The position numbers and the translations under genes are program-made. 64,000 bases of DNA. Source: Rhodobacterales bacterium HKCCE3408. GTDB taxonomy: Bacteria; Pseudomonadota; Alphaproteobacteria; Rhodobacterales; Rhodobacteraceae. Shown piece after piece: positions 43,050 through 52,097 of this stretch. The DNA lies in assembly GCA_015689705.1 (NCBI GenBank), contig WVSN01000006.1, forward strand, positions 62,001 through 126,000. The letters are read 5' to 3'. Each line of letters begins with the position of its first letter. The first letter of the stretch is position 1. A model generated the notes under the pieces. It ran no database searches, was not told the origin of the DNA, and was given only the letters and a program-made list of their open reading frames with translations.

Positions 43050-44147
43050 TCAGCGCTTGTATCCGGGGGCCACGAAGGGCGTTGCGGCCTGCCGGGCCGG
43101 CAACCGCTTGCCGCGGACCTCGCCCCAGATCATGGCGTCATCCGGCAGGTCCGCGTCAACAAGCGCGATGGCCATCGGCGCGCCAAGGCTCGGCCCGAAG
43201 CCGCCCGACGTGACCTCGCCCACCGTCAGCCCGCCTGTCTCAGTGGCGTAAAGCGCTGTGCCGCCCCGCATCGGCGCGCGGCCCTCGGGCATCAGCCCGA
43301 TCCGCTTGCGCGGCGCGCCGTCCTCGATCTGGTGCAGTATCTTGTCCGCGCCAGGGAACCCGCCCTCGCGCGCCCCGCCGCGCCGCCGGACCTTCTGGAT
43401 CGCCCAGGTCAGCCCGGCCTCGACCGGCGTGATCTCGGGCGACAGATCCTGCCCGTAAAGCGGCAGCCCGGCCTCAAGCCGCAGCGAATCCCGCGCGCCA
43501 AGCCCGATCGGCGCGACCCGCTCGTCGGCCAGCAGCGCCCGTGCGAAGGGCTCGACGATGGCCACCGGGATCGAGATCTCGAACCCGTCCTCGCCGGTAT
43601 AGCCCGACCGCGACACCCACAGGTCCGCGCCCTCCCATATCATCACGGCGTGATCCATGAACCGCATCGTCTCGGTGCCGGGCAGGATCGTGGCCAGCAC
43701 CTCGCCCGCCATCGGCCCCTGCAACGCCAGAAGCGCGCGGTCGGTCAGCGGCTCGACCCCGGAAAGGTGTGCCTTCAGATGGGCGATATCGGCCTCGGCG
43801 CAGGCCGCGTTCACGACAAGGTACAGCCCGTCCGCCCGCCGCGCGATCATCAGGTCGTCCAGGATGCCGCCGGCCTCGTTGGTGAACAGGCCATAGCGCT
43901 GCCGCCCCTGCGGCAGGCCGATCACGTCGACCGGCACCAGCCCCTCGAGCGTCGCGTCGGCATCGGCGGGCAGCATCACCTGCCCCATGTGGCTGACGTC
44001 GAACAGGCCCGCCTTCTCCCGGCACCACAGATGCTCGGCCATCACGCCGGCCGTGTACTGGACCGGCATCGACCAGCCGGCGAAGGGCACGAATTTCGCG
44101 CCCAGTTCGGCATGCAGGTCGGCCAGCGGAAGAAGCGTCTCGCCCAT
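43050..44147 (-). CDS. gcvT: Glycine cleavage system aminomethyltransferase (T-protein)
   Basis: A 365-residue tetrahydrofolate-dependent aminomethyltransferase. Seen: FVPFAGWSMPVQYTAGVMAE, CREKAGLFDVSHMGQ (active-site region), YTGEDGFEI and GLGARDSLRLEAGLPLYGQD with the folate-binding acidic residue. Transfers the methylene group to THF and releases ammonia. First gene of the operon; its start is 69 bases after the second riboswitch aptamer, and GGGGGA precedes the ATG. Confidence 0.97.
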   Translation of the reverse strand: MGETLLPLADLHAELGAKFVPFAGWSMPVQYTAGVMAEHLWCREKAGLFDVSHMGQVMLPADADATLEGLVPVDVIGLPQGRQRYGLFTNEAGGILDDLMIARRADGLYLVVNAACAEADIAHLKAHLSGVEPLTDRALLALQGPMAGEVLATILPGTETMRFMDHAVMIWEGADLWVSRSGYTGEDGFEISIPVAIVEPFARALLADERVAPIGLGARDSLRLEAGLPLYGQDLSPEITPVEAGLTWAIQKVRRRGGAREGGFPGADKILHQIEDGAPRKRIGLMPEGRAPMRGGTALYATETGGLTVGEVTSGGFGPSLGAPMAIALVDADLPDDAMIWGEVRGKRLPARQAATPFVAPGYKR

Positions 44148-44215
44148 GTGTCCCCCGGTTCCCCGGGCACCGGGCCCGGCATTCCAAGCGGGCGGTCAGG
44201 CCGCCCCGCAGAATG

Positions 44216-44370
44216 CCCCGTCTGTCCTTTCGCCTGAGATCGCTATCCCTTCGGCGGGGGCGCGGGCGCCCCTCTCTCCAGACTGTCGATGTCGCGTCGG
44301 TCCTTCTGCCTGAGAGTTTACCGGGGCGGTTGCTCCTTCGGCCCTGACCTCGCGGCCAGCGTCTCCCGTT
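44216..44370 (-). ncRNA. Tandem glycine riboswitch upstream of gcvT
   Basis: Two glycine aptamers in series on the minus strand. Aptamer 1 (about 44367-44290) has GGGAGA, then GCCGAAGGAGCAA, then AACTCTCAGGC and AGAAGGACCG. Aptamer 2 (about 44285-44216) has GGAGAGAGG, GCCGAAGGGATA, ATCTCAGGC and GAAAGGACAGAC. These are the conserved cores of the gcvT-type riboswitch. The expression platform lies between 44215 and the gcvT start; GGCATTC/GAATGCC and GGGCCCGG can pair there. In this class glycine generally turns expression on. This explains the 305-base gap between gcvT and the next gene. Confidence 0.93.
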
Positions 44371-44452
44371 GCGACGTGTTCAGCGATAGCCGCAAGCGGA
44401 CCCTCCGGCAAGCCCCTTGCCGCGCCCCGGCGGCTGCGCCAGAAACCGGGCC

Positions 44453-45019
44453 ATGCAGGATCCGTTCTTCTTCGGCTATGGCAGCCTCGTGAACCGCGCC
44501 ACGCACGACTACCCGCGCGCCGCCCCGGCCCGCGCGACGGGCTGGCGGCGGCAGTGGAAAAAGACCCGGCTGCGCAAACTCGCCTTCCTCACCGTCACCG
44601 AGGCGCCAGGGGTCGAGATCGACGGGCTGATCGCCGCCGTCCCCGACAGCGACTGGGCCGCGCTCGACCTGCGCGAAGCCGCCTATCTGCGCGAACCGCT
44701 GCGCGAGGTCGCCCATGCCGCCGGCGACGGGCTCGACATCCACATCTACCGGACCCGGCCGGAACACGACACCGACGCCACCGACGACCACCCGATTCTC
44801 GCCAGCTACCTCGACACCGTGCTGCTCGGCTTCCTGCGCGAATACGGCGAGGACGGGGTGGCCCGCTTCGTCGCCACGACCGAAGGATGGGAGGCGCCGC
44901 TCTTCGACGACCGCGCCGCGCCGCGCTACCCCCGGTTCGAGGTTCCGGGCCCGGAGGCGCGGGCGCTGATCGACGACCATCTCGCGCCGCTCCGGCTCCG
45001 GCTGATCCGGGCGCGCTGA
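44453..45019 (+). CDS. Gamma-glutamylcyclotransferase-like protein
   Basis: A 188-residue GGCT-fold protein: PFFFGYGSLVN (the YGSL phosphate/substrate loop), a central acidic Glu candidate in LREPLREV, and a C-terminal FVATTEGWEAPL. Members cyclise gamma-glutamyl peptides to 5-oxoproline (glutathione turnover) but many are uncharacterised. Transcribed away from the gcv riboswitch. No neighbour points to a specific substrate. Confidence 0.8.
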   Translation: MQDPFFFGYGSLVNRATHDYPRAAPARATGWRRQWKKTRLRKLAFLTVTEAPGVEIDGLIAAVPDSDWAALDLREAAYLREPLREVAHAAGDGLDIHIYRTRPEHDTDATDDHPILASYLDTVLLGFLREYGEDGVARFVATTEGWEAPLFDDRAAPRYPRFEVPGPEARALIDDHLAPLRLRLIRAR

Positions 45020-45074
45020 CCGTCGGCCGCGCGCACGGTTAACCACGATTTCCGGGCGGTCTGTGCGGTGGCGC

Positions 45075-45120
45075 AGGCATACCGCCAGGCATACCGAAAG
45101 GCATACCGGTTCCCATATCG
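45075..45120. repeat. Short 12-bp tandem repeat
   Basis: AGGCATACCG occurs at 45075-45084, 45087-45096 and 45099-45108, exactly 12 bases apart, followed by a degenerate fourth unit. A small hairpin (CGCCCG-TCT-CGGGCG, 45119-45133) follows. It lies between the convergent ends of the GGCT and MATE genes. Confidence 0.7.
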
Positions 45121-45167
45121 CCCGTCTCGGGCGTCCTGCGGCGGTGCGGTGGAAAGGTTAACGGGGC

Positions 45168-46556
45168 TCAGTGCCGGCGGTGCAGGATCGTCATCAGCCG
45201 CGCCTCGCGCTGGAACGGCGCGGTCTCGGCATGCTCCGGCGGCTCGGCCATGATGCGCCGGACCAGCACGCCCGACACCAGCCCGAACAGCACCCCGCCG
45301 ACCGCCTGCCCGATCAGAACGCCCTCGGCCCCCAACAGGTAAGCCCCTGCAATCACAAAAGGAATCGTGCCTGCCGTGTGCCGGCCCCAGTTGACCCAGG
45401 TGGAGTAATACGGGTGGCCGAGGTTGTTGAACGCGGCATTGCCGACGAAGATCACGCCGTTGAAATACCACAGCAGCGCCAGCGGCCCGCAGAACAGGTA
45501 GACGATGTCGCGCGCCGTGCCTTCCGCGCCGAACAGGTTGGCGATCGGCGCGCGCAGCACGAACAGGATTAGCGCCGCCGAAACGACAACTATTCCAGTA
45601 AAAACAAGGCTTTCCCGGTAAGCCTTCCGCACCCGTCCAAGGTCTCCGGCGCCGAAATTCTGGCCGATGATCGGCCCCACCGCGCCCGACAGCGCAAGGA
45701 TCACGCCGAAGGCCACCGGCGTCAGCCGCGCGGCAATCGCCATCCCCGCCACCGCCTCCTCCCCGTACTCCGCCATCGACCGCGTGACATAGGCCTGCCC
45801 CACCGGCGTCGCGAGCTGCGTCAGGATCGCCGGAAAGGCCAGTGTTACAACGGGTTTGAGGTCCAGTCTCAGCAGCGCCGGATCGGGCCGCGCCAGCGCG
45901 TCATGGCCCCGGAGTAGCGGCACCAGCGCAGCCGCGCAGATCGCGAACCGCGCCACGACCGAGGCGATCGCGGCCCCCGTCAGCTCCAGGTCGAGGCCGA
46001 AAATGAAGATCGGATCGAGCACCGCATTGACGACCCCGCCCCAGATCGTCGCCATCATCGACGCCCGCGCATTCCCGTGCGCCCGAAGGATCGCCCCCCC
46101 GACCATCCCGACAAGCAGAAGCGGCAGCGACGGTATGATGATCCGCAGATACCCCACCGACAGCGCCTGCGTCTCGCCCGTCGCGCCCATCAGCGCGGTC
46201 AGTTGCGGCAGGAAGAACCAGACGATCCCGGCGAAGACGGCACCGAAAAGAACGCCGTAAATCAGCGTGTTGGTCGCCCGTCGCCGCGCAAGTTCCGCAT
46301 CACCCGAGCCAAGCGCGCGGGCCACGAGAGCGCCGCCCGCGATGGCCATACCGATGCCGAAGCTCGACGTGAAGAACAGGATCGCGCCTGCGAAACCGAC
46401 AGCCGCGGCCAGCGCCTCGTTGCCGAGCATCGAGATGAACAGCATGTCGACGAGATCGACCGCGAAAACGGCCATCAGACCGACCGAGGCGGTCAGCGAC
46501 ATAACTGCGATGTGGCGGAAGAGGCTGCCGGTCAGGAAGGTCGCCTTCTCCGCCAC
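45168..46556 (-). CDS. MATE-family multidrug/metabolite exporter
   Basis: A 462-residue protein with about 12 membrane segments in two halves, typical of MATE exporters (MSLTASVGLMAVFAVDLVDM at the start, later GQNFGAGDLGRVRKA, the internal repeat of the first half's GSGDAELARRRA). Drives efflux with Na+ or H+ antiport; substrate unknown. Inner membrane. Ten bases separate it from gltX upstream on the same strand, so it is probably co-transcribed. Intact. Confidence 0.92.
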   Translation of the reverse strand: MAEKATFLTGSLFRHIAVMSLTASVGLMAVFAVDLVDMLFISMLGNEALAAAVGFAGAILFFTSSFGIGMAIAGGALVARALGSGDAELARRRATNTLIYGVLFGAVFAGIVWFFLPQLTALMGATGETQALSVGYLRIIIPSLPLLLVGMVGGAILRAHGNARASMMATIWGGVVNAVLDPIFIFGLDLELTGAAIASVVARFAICAAALVPLLRGHDALARPDPALLRLDLKPVVTLAFPAILTQLATPVGQAYVTRSMAEYGEEAVAGMAIAARLTPVAFGVILALSGAVGPIIGQNFGAGDLGRVRKAYRESLVFTGIVVVSAALILFVLRAPIANLFGAEGTARDIVYLFCGPLALLWYFNGVIFVGNAAFNNLGHPYYSTWVNWGRHTAGTIPFVIAGAYLLGAEGVLIGQAVGGVLFGLVSGVLVRRIMAEPPEHAETAPFQREARLMTILHRRH

Positions 46557-46566
46557 GCGACCGGCC

Positions 46567-47889
46567 CTAAAGCTTCGGCTTGGTCTGGAGAAGCGGCATC
46601 ACGTCGGCCATCTCCGGCCCGCGCCGCCGCCCCGTGACGGCGTGGCGCAGCGGCATGAACAGGTCCTTGCCCTTCCGCCCGGTCGCCTCTTTCACGGCCG
46701 CCGTCCACTCGCCCCAGGTCTCCGGCCCGTAGGGCGGCTCGGGCAGCAGCGCGAAGGCCTCGGCCACGAAGTCCCGGTTCTCCGGATCGACCAGCGGCTC
46801 GGCGCCCTGTGAAAACAGCGTCCACCAGCCCGCGATATCGGCGCGCGTCTCGATGTTCTCACGCGCCACGCGCCAGAAATCGCTGGCCTTTTCGGCCGGC
46901 ACGCCGGCAGCGGCAAGATCGTCGGCAACGGCCTCGACCGGCAGGCCGTGCAGGTAGCGCGCGGTCAGCGGCTTCAGGTCATCGACATCGTATTTCGTCG
47001 GCGCGGAGCCGAACTGCGACAGGTCGAACCCGTCGGCCAGTTCGTCGAGCGAGCCCACGATCTCGACCGGCTGCGACGACCCGATCCGCGCCATGTGGCT
47101 GAGCAGCGCCATCGGCTCGACCCCCGCCGCGCGCAGGTCGCGCAGCGCAAGAGACCCGAGCCGCTTCGACAACCCTTCGCCCTGCGGACCGGTCAGCAAC
47201 GAATGGTGCGCGAAGGACGGCGGCGCGAAACCGAGCGCGGCCATGATCTGGATCTGCGTCGCGGTGTTCGTGACGTGGTCCGACCCGCGCACGACATGAG
47301 TGATCCCCATGTCGGTGTCGTCGACGACGGAGGCGAGCGTGTAGAGCACCTGCCCGTCCGTCCGGATCAGCACCGGGTCCGAGACCGAAGCCGCGTCGAT
47401 CGAGATCGGCCCGAGGATGCCGTCCTCCCACTCGATCCGCTCCTGGTCGAGCTTGAAGCGCCAGACCCCGGCGCCACGCTCGGCCCGCAGCGCCTCTTTC
47501 TGGGCGTCCGACAGTGCCAGCGCCGCGCGGTCATAGACCGGCGGATGGCCCATGTTCAGCTGCTTCTTGCGCTTCAGGTCAAGCTCGGCCGGCGTCTCCC
47601 ACGCTTCGTAGAAGCGCCCCGCCGCGCGCAGCTTGTCGGCCGCGTCGGCATAGCGGTCGAGCCGGGCGGACTGCTTTTCCTCGCGGTCCCAGGTCAGGCC
47701 GAGCCATTCGAGATCCTGCCGGATGCCATCGGCGAATTCCGGCTTCGACCGCTCCGGGTCGGTGTCGTCGAGGCGCAGGATGAACTGCCCGCCGGCCTTC
47801 CGCGCGATGAGGTAATTGAACAGCGCGGTCCGCAGGTTCCCGACATGGAGATAGCCGGTCGGCGACGGGGCGAAGCGGGTAACGGTCAT
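46567..47889 (-). CDS. gltX: Glutamyl-tRNA synthetase
   Basis: A 440-residue class I aminoacyl-tRNA synthetase: HIGH-type RFAPSPTGYLHVGNLRTAL (5-23) and KMSKS-type GLSKRLGSLALRD. Charges glutamate onto tRNA-Glu and, in organisms using GatCAB, onto tRNA-Gln. Alphaproteobacteria often carry two gltX copies; which one this is cannot be told here. ATG 47889 chosen by homology; the longer frame upstream is a shadow of the next gene's region. Divergent from the metallopeptidase gene. Confidence 0.95.
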   Translation of the reverse strand: MTVTRFAPSPTGYLHVGNLRTALFNYLIARKAGGQFILRLDDTDPERSKPEFADGIRQDLEWLGLTWDREEKQSARLDRYADAADKLRAAGRFYEAWETPAELDLKRKKQLNMGHPPVYDRAALALSDAQKEALRAERGAGVWRFKLDQERIEWEDGILGPISIDAASVSDPVLIRTDGQVLYTLASVVDDTDMGITHVVRGSDHVTNTATQIQIMAALGFAPPSFAHHSLLTGPQGEGLSKRLGSLALRDLRAAGVEPMALLSHMARIGSSQPVEIVGSLDELADGFDLSQFGSAPTKYDVDDLKPLTARYLHGLPVEAVADDLAAAGVPAEKASDFWRVARENIETRADIAGWWTLFSQGAEPLVDPENRDFVAEAFALLPEPPYGPETWGEWTAAVKEATGRKGKDLFMPLRHAVTGRRRGPEMADVMPLLQTKPKL

Positions 47890-47950
47890 TGGGCTTGTCC
47901 TTTCGCCGATGCTCTTCCACAGCCTGCCGAAATTGTCCATATCGCCGGGC

Positions 47951-48358
47951 ATGGCGGACTGGACCGATACGGAGGCGCCAAGCCTCGAGGACTTCGAAAC
48001 GCTGGCCGAGGCCGCGCTTCTGGCCCTGCCGCCGCAATACGCGGTCCCGGCGCGCCAGCTGGCGATCCGGGTCGAGGATTTCGCCTCGGACGCGATGCTG
48101 GCCGAGGTCGGGCTGGACGACCCGTTCGACCTGACCGGGCTTTATGACGGCATCCCGCTGACCGAGAAATCGGTGATGGACCAGCCGACGGGCCCGGACG
48201 CCATCTGGCTGTTTCGCCGACCCATCCTCGAGGAATGGGTCGACCGGGGCGATGTGCCTCTCGGCGCGCTGGTCGCGCATGTACTGGTGCACGAACTGGC
48301 GCATCATTTCGGCTGGTCCGACGATGACATCGCCACGATCGACGAATGGTGGCTCTGA
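47951..48358 (+). CDS. Minimal zincin-like metallopeptidase family protein
   Basis: A 135-residue protein with a C-terminal zinc motif HELAHHFGWSDDDI (HExxH plus a downstream Asp), the pattern of the short metallopeptidase family formerly DUF1025. Such proteins are single-domain, cytoplasmic, and often beside tRNA-synthetase or stress genes; natural substrates unknown. Start ATG 47951, divergent from gltX with a 61-base gap. Confidence 0.87.
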   Translation: MADWTDTEAPSLEDFETLAEAALLALPPQYAVPARQLAIRVEDFASDAMLAEVGLDDPFDLTGLYDGIPLTEKSVMDQPTGPDAIWLFRRPILEEWVDRGDVPLGALVAHVLVHELAHHFGWSDDDIATIDEWWL

Positions 48359-48439
48359 GACGCCAGCACACGGGCATGTGATCTGAAACGTCGCGCCATG
48401 GTCCTAGCTCCCGCCGGGACAGAAACGACGGAGCAGACC

Positions 48440-49351
48440 ATGACCCAGATCACCCGCCGCCGCCTTCTGGCCGCAACCGCCGCCGCACCCTTCGCCGCCC
48501 CGCTCGCCGCAGTGGCCTCCGCGCCGATGATGGGCGCGTCCTTCGCCCGCCACCACCGCTTCACGCTTGGCGGGTTCGAGGTGACGACGATCCTTGCCGG
48601 CACCACCCCGCGCGAGGATCCGCATTCGATCTTCGGCCTCAATGTCTCGGACGAGGAATTCGCCGAAGTCAGCGAGGACCACTTCCTGTCCACGGAAGAG
48701 GCTCAGTTCTTCTTCACGCCGACAGTGGTGAATACCGGGTCCGAGCTGGTGCTGTTCGACACCGGCCTGAATGGGGCCGGCACGACGCAGGCGCTGGCCT
48801 CTGCCGGCTACACGCCCGACCAGATCGACGTCGTGGTGCTGACGCACATGCATGGCGACCATATCGGCGGCCTGATGACCGACGGCGCGCCGACTTTCCC
48901 GAACGCCCGCTACGTGACCGGGCAGACCGAATGGGATTACTGGGCCGGTGCCGAGAACGAGGGCTTCGAGGCCAATGTCCGCCCCTTCGCCGACCAGATG
49001 ACCTTCCTGACCGACGGCCAAGACGCCGTGACCGGCATCTCGGCCCATGCCGCATTCGGCCACACGCCGGGGCACATGGTCTTCCGCGTCTCGAGCGAGG
49101 ACAAGGGCCTGATGATCATGGGCGATCTGGCCAACCACGCGGTCTGGTCGCTGGCCCATCCCGAGTGGGAAGTGCTGTTCGACAGCGACAAGGCGATGGC
49201 CGCCGAAAGCCGCCGCCGCGTGCTGGACATGGCCGCCGCAGACCGCATTCCGGCGATCTTTTACCACCTGCCGTTCCCGGCGCTCGGCCATGTCGAGACC
49301 TCGGGCGACGCGTTCCGGTGGGTGCCCGCCGCCGGGCAATTCATGGGCTAA
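48440..49351 (+). CDS. Exported metallo-beta-lactamase-fold hydrolase
   Basis: A 303-residue MBL-fold enzyme. Tat-type signal peptide (TRRRLLAATAAAPFAAPLAA, twin arginines at about 6-8), metal site LTHMHGDHIGG, later AAFGHTPGHMVF and IMGDLANHAVW, and a C-terminal His in GHVET. The signal suggests folding with metal before export to the periplasm. The class includes lactonases and quorum-quenching hydrolases; substrate not evident. Confidence 0.88.
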   Translation: MTQITRRRLLAATAAAPFAAPLAAVASAPMMGASFARHHRFTLGGFEVTTILAGTTPREDPHSIFGLNVSDEEFAEVSEDHFLSTEEAQFFFTPTVVNTGSELVLFDTGLNGAGTTQALASAGYTPDQIDVVVLTHMHGDHIGGLMTDGAPTFPNARYVTGQTEWDYWAGAENEGFEANVRPFADQMTFLTDGQDAVTGISAHAAFGHTPGHMVFRVSSEDKGLMIMGDLANHAVWSLAHPEWEVLFDSDKAMAAESRRRVLDMAAADRIPAIFYHLPFPALGHVETSGDAFRWVPAAGQFMG

Positions 49352-49355
49352 GGGA

Positions 49356-49790
49356 TCAGCTCGGCTCGACCGGCCAGCGCGCGCTGAGCCGGTTGAGCCC
49401 CGCGCGGATCAGCTCTGCCAGTACGTCCGTGTCCACATCGGCCAGCTTGTTGATGTAGAGACAGGATTTCCCCAACCGGTGCTTGCCGAGCCGGGTCAGG
49501 ACATCACCGAAATCGGCGTAGCCCGGCAAGATGTAGACCGACAGGTTCGAGGCCCGGGGGCTGAACCCGGTGGCGAGGAAATCGCCCTCGCGTCCGGTCT
49601 CGTAGACGTAGTGGTATGACCCGTAGCCGACGATGCTCGGCCCCCACATCCGCGGCGTCCATCCGGTCACCTCGCGGAACAGACGGTCGAGCGTCAAGGC
49701 ATCCGCACGGCGCACGGGATGGTCGACCGCCGCGAGGAAATCCTCGACCGGAGCCGCGGTCATCACCGTCTTGTTCCCGGAATCGGCCAT
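49356..49790 (-). CDS. DUF1801 domain protein
   Basis: A 144-residue YdhG/DUF1801-type alpha-beta domain: VEDFLAAVDHPVRRADALTL, MWGPSIVGYGSYHYVY and LSVYILPGYADFGDVLTRLGKHRLGKSC (split here over two blocks) are typical. Function unknown; structural relatives bind small ligands. Located between the convergent MBL gene and the photolyase gene; 27 bases after the photolyase stop, same strand. Confidence 0.85.
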   Translation of the reverse strand: MADSGNKTVMTAAPVEDFLAAVDHPVRRADALTLDRLFREVTGWTPRMWGPSIVGYGSYHYVYETGREGDFLATGFSPRASNLSVYILPGYADFGDVLTRLGKHRLGKSCLYINKLADVDTDVLAELIRAGLNRLSARWPVEPS

Positions 49791-49817
49791 GACCCGATCC
49801 TAGCACGGCATGGCCGC

Positions 49818-51344
49818 TCAGACGTGGTCCCCGGAAGACAGGCGGCCGAGGAAGTCCTCGGCGCTGTCGAGCGTCGCCTTGCGCTTGTCGTCCGACATCC
49901 GGCTCCACGTCCGGTACATCTGCGCCATGCGCGGGTTCTTTCCGAAGCGGTCGCGGTGACGGTGCAGGAAGGCCCAGTAGAGGAAGTTGAACGGGCACGC
50001 GCCCTCGCCCTGCTTGACGGCCACGTCGTAGCGGCAGCCACGGCAGTAGTCGGACATCTTGTTGATGTAGTTCCCGCCCGAGACGTAGGGCTTGGATCCG
50101 ACGATCCCGCCATCGGCGAACAGGCTCATCCCGATCACGTTCGGCGCCTCGACCCATTCGTAGGCGTCGGCATAGACGGCGAGGTACCATTCGTGGACCT
50201 CGTGCGGGTCGATGCCCGCGAGCAGGGCGAAGTTCCCGGTTACCATCAGCCGCTGGATATGGTGGGCATAGGCCTCGTCCCGCGTCTGGGCGACCGCGTG
50301 GGCGACGCAGTTCATGTCCGTATCCGCCGTCCAGTAGAAGTCCGGCAGCCTGCGCTGGTGGTTCAGCGCGTTGCGCTTCGGATAGTCCGGGCCTTCGCGG
50401 AAATAGATGCCGCGCATGTATTCCCGCCAGCCGATGATCTGCCGGATGAAGCCCTCGGCGGCGTTGATCGGCACGTCGCCGGCTTCGAAGGCGTCGACCA
50501 CGGCGGCGCAGATCTCCTGCCAGGTCAGCAGCCCGGCATTGAGGTACATCGACAGGACCGAGTGGGCGAGGAAGCGGTCGTCTTCCAGCATCGCGTCCTG
50601 CACGTCGCCGAAGCGCGGCAGGGCGGTCCTGACGAAATGGCTGAGCGCCCGGCGCGCCTGCCCCGTCTCGGTCGCGAACCAGAACGGGCACAGCGTGCCG
50701 AAATTGCCGCCGAAACGCGCCTCGACGAGATCGAGCACCTCCTCGACCGTCTCGTCCGGCGTGAACCGCATCGGCCCCGGGAACGGGTCCTCGCCCTTCG
50801 CGGGCTTGCGGTTCTCGTGGTCGAAATTCCACTTCCCGCAGGCCGGCTTGTCGCCTTCCATCAGAAGGCCCGTCTTGCGGCGCATGTCGCGGTAGAACCA
50901 CTCCATCCGCAATTCCTTGCGGCCCTCGGCCCACTCCTCGAACTCCCTGTGCGAGCAGAGGAACCGGTCGTCCTGCATCATGTGGACCGGGATCGGGCAA
51001 TCCTCGAGCGCGGAGATGAGACGCCATTCGCCCGGCTCTGTCGCGATGCATTCCTTGGCCCCGGTCTCCTCGGCGCGCCGCAGGATCTCTCCGGGGATCG
51101 AGCCTGCGTTGCCGTCGTCGTCGAGGCGGGTGTAGCGGACGTCCCACCCGTCATCCCGGAGCTTCGCGGCGAACTTGCGCATGGCCGCGAAGAGGAAGGC
51201 GATCTTCTTCGGGTGGTGCGGGACGTAATCCGCCTCGGCCGCAACCTCGGCCATGATGACGACATCGGTGTCCCGGTCTGCCTCGCGCAGGGCGGCGATC
51301 TGGTCCGAAAGCTGGTCGCCGAGGACGAGGATTAGCCGGCTCAC
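49818..51344 (-). CDS. Iron-sulfur bacterial cryptochrome/photolyase (PhrB/CryB type)
   Basis: A 508-residue FeS-BCP protein. N-terminal alpha/beta domain (LILVLGDQLSDQI), C-terminal FAD-binding helical domain. Four cysteines for a 4Fe-4S cluster can be placed: one in DTDMNCVAHAV and three in the CxxC plus Cys 13 residues later pattern (YCRGCRYD ... GACPFN), the spacing known from PhrB. Members repair (6-4) photoproducts or act as blue-light sensors (CryB of Rhodobacter). Start overlaps the SDR stop (ATGA). Confidence 0.93.
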   Translation of the reverse strand: MSRLILVLGDQLSDQIAALREADRDTDVVIMAEVAAEADYVPHHPKKIAFLFAAMRKFAAKLRDDGWDVRYTRLDDDGNAGSIPGEILRRAEETGAKECIATEPGEWRLISALEDCPIPVHMMQDDRFLCSHREFEEWAEGRKELRMEWFYRDMRRKTGLLMEGDKPACGKWNFDHENRKPAKGEDPFPGPMRFTPDETVEEVLDLVEARFGGNFGTLCPFWFATETGQARRALSHFVRTALPRFGDVQDAMLEDDRFLAHSVLSMYLNAGLLTWQEICAAVVDAFEAGDVPINAAEGFIRQIIGWREYMRGIYFREGPDYPKRNALNHQRRLPDFYWTADTDMNCVAHAVAQTRDEAYAHHIQRLMVTGNFALLAGIDPHEVHEWYLAVYADAYEWVEAPNVIGMSLFADGGIVGSKPYVSGGNYINKMSDYCRGCRYDVAVKQGEGACPFNFLYWAFLHRHRDRFGKNPRMAQMYRTWSRMSDDKRKATLDSAEDFLGRLSSGDHV

Positions 51345-52006
51345 CAGGGCACCGCCTTGCCGGCCCAGTCGAAGAAGCCGCCGCTGTCCTCGACGGTCAG
51401 CCCGTCCATGACCGACAGGAGGTTCCGCGCGGCGTCCTCGGGCGCAACCTTGTCGTGCCCGGGATAGTTCGCGGTGAAGGGCGTCGCGACCGTGCCGGGA
51501 TGAAGCGCGACGACGACCGCTTCCCGGTACTTCCGCCCGATCTCGATGGCGGCGCCGTGGACGATCTGGTTCGCCGCGGCCTTAGCGGCGCGGTAGGAAT
51601 ACCAGCCGCCCATGCGGTTATCGCCGATCGAGCCCACGCGCGCCGTCAGCACGCCCGTGACCGACCGTCCTTCCCTTGGGAGAAGCCGCGGGACGTGGCG
51701 CAGGACGAGCGCAGGGCCGATGGCGTCGACCGCAAAAACCCGGGCCATCGCGTCTGCGTCGATGGCGTCGAGCGACTTCTCCGGCCCGCCGTCTTCGGGT
51801 GCGAGGATGCCGGTCGCCACCACGATCCGGTCGAACGGTCCCTCCAGCGCCCCGAGCACGCGGTCGACCGAGGCGGGGTCCGTCACGTCGAGACCGTCGT
51901 CCCGGCGCGACAGACCGGTGACGTCAGCCCCGCGCGCCGACAGCTCGGCCGCGAGCGCCGCGCCGATCCCGCCCGATGCGCCGATGATGAGTGCACGTTC
52001 CGTCAT
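51341..52006 (-). CDS. Short-chain dehydrogenase/reductase (SDR)
   Basis: A 221-residue classical SDR: GASGGIG (9-15) nucleotide motif and catalytic YSYRAAK (Tyr-x-x-x-Lys). Similar to CsgA-like SDRs. NAD(P)-dependent; substrate unknown. First gene of a two- or three-gene unit with the photolyase; this pairing suggests light/oxidative-stress expression, which is inference. Divergent from the leu leader region. Confidence 0.88.
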   Translation of the reverse strand: MTERALIIGASGGIGAALAAELSARGADVTGLSRRDDGLDVTDPASVDRVLGALEGPFDRIVVATGILAPEDGGPEKSLDAIDADAMARVFAVDAIGPALVLRHVPRLLPREGRSVTGVLTARVGSIGDNRMGGWYSYRAAKAAANQIVHGAAIEIGRKYREAVVVALHPGTVATPFTANYPGHDKVAPEDAARNLLSVMDGLTVEDSGGFFDWAGKAVPW

Positions 52007-52097
52007 GCGCGCCAGCTAGTCGGGCCGTCGCACCGGTCAATCGCACTGACCCAAAAAGGGGTTTTCAAGCGCCTGACGTGCCGTCATAAAGCCTGCC

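Noticed and set aside
45068-45253. Small ORF with AYR repeats between the GGCT and MATE genes
   Set aside because: No convincing ribosome site, and the repeated peptide follows directly from the 12-base tandem DNA repeat; kept as a repeat only.
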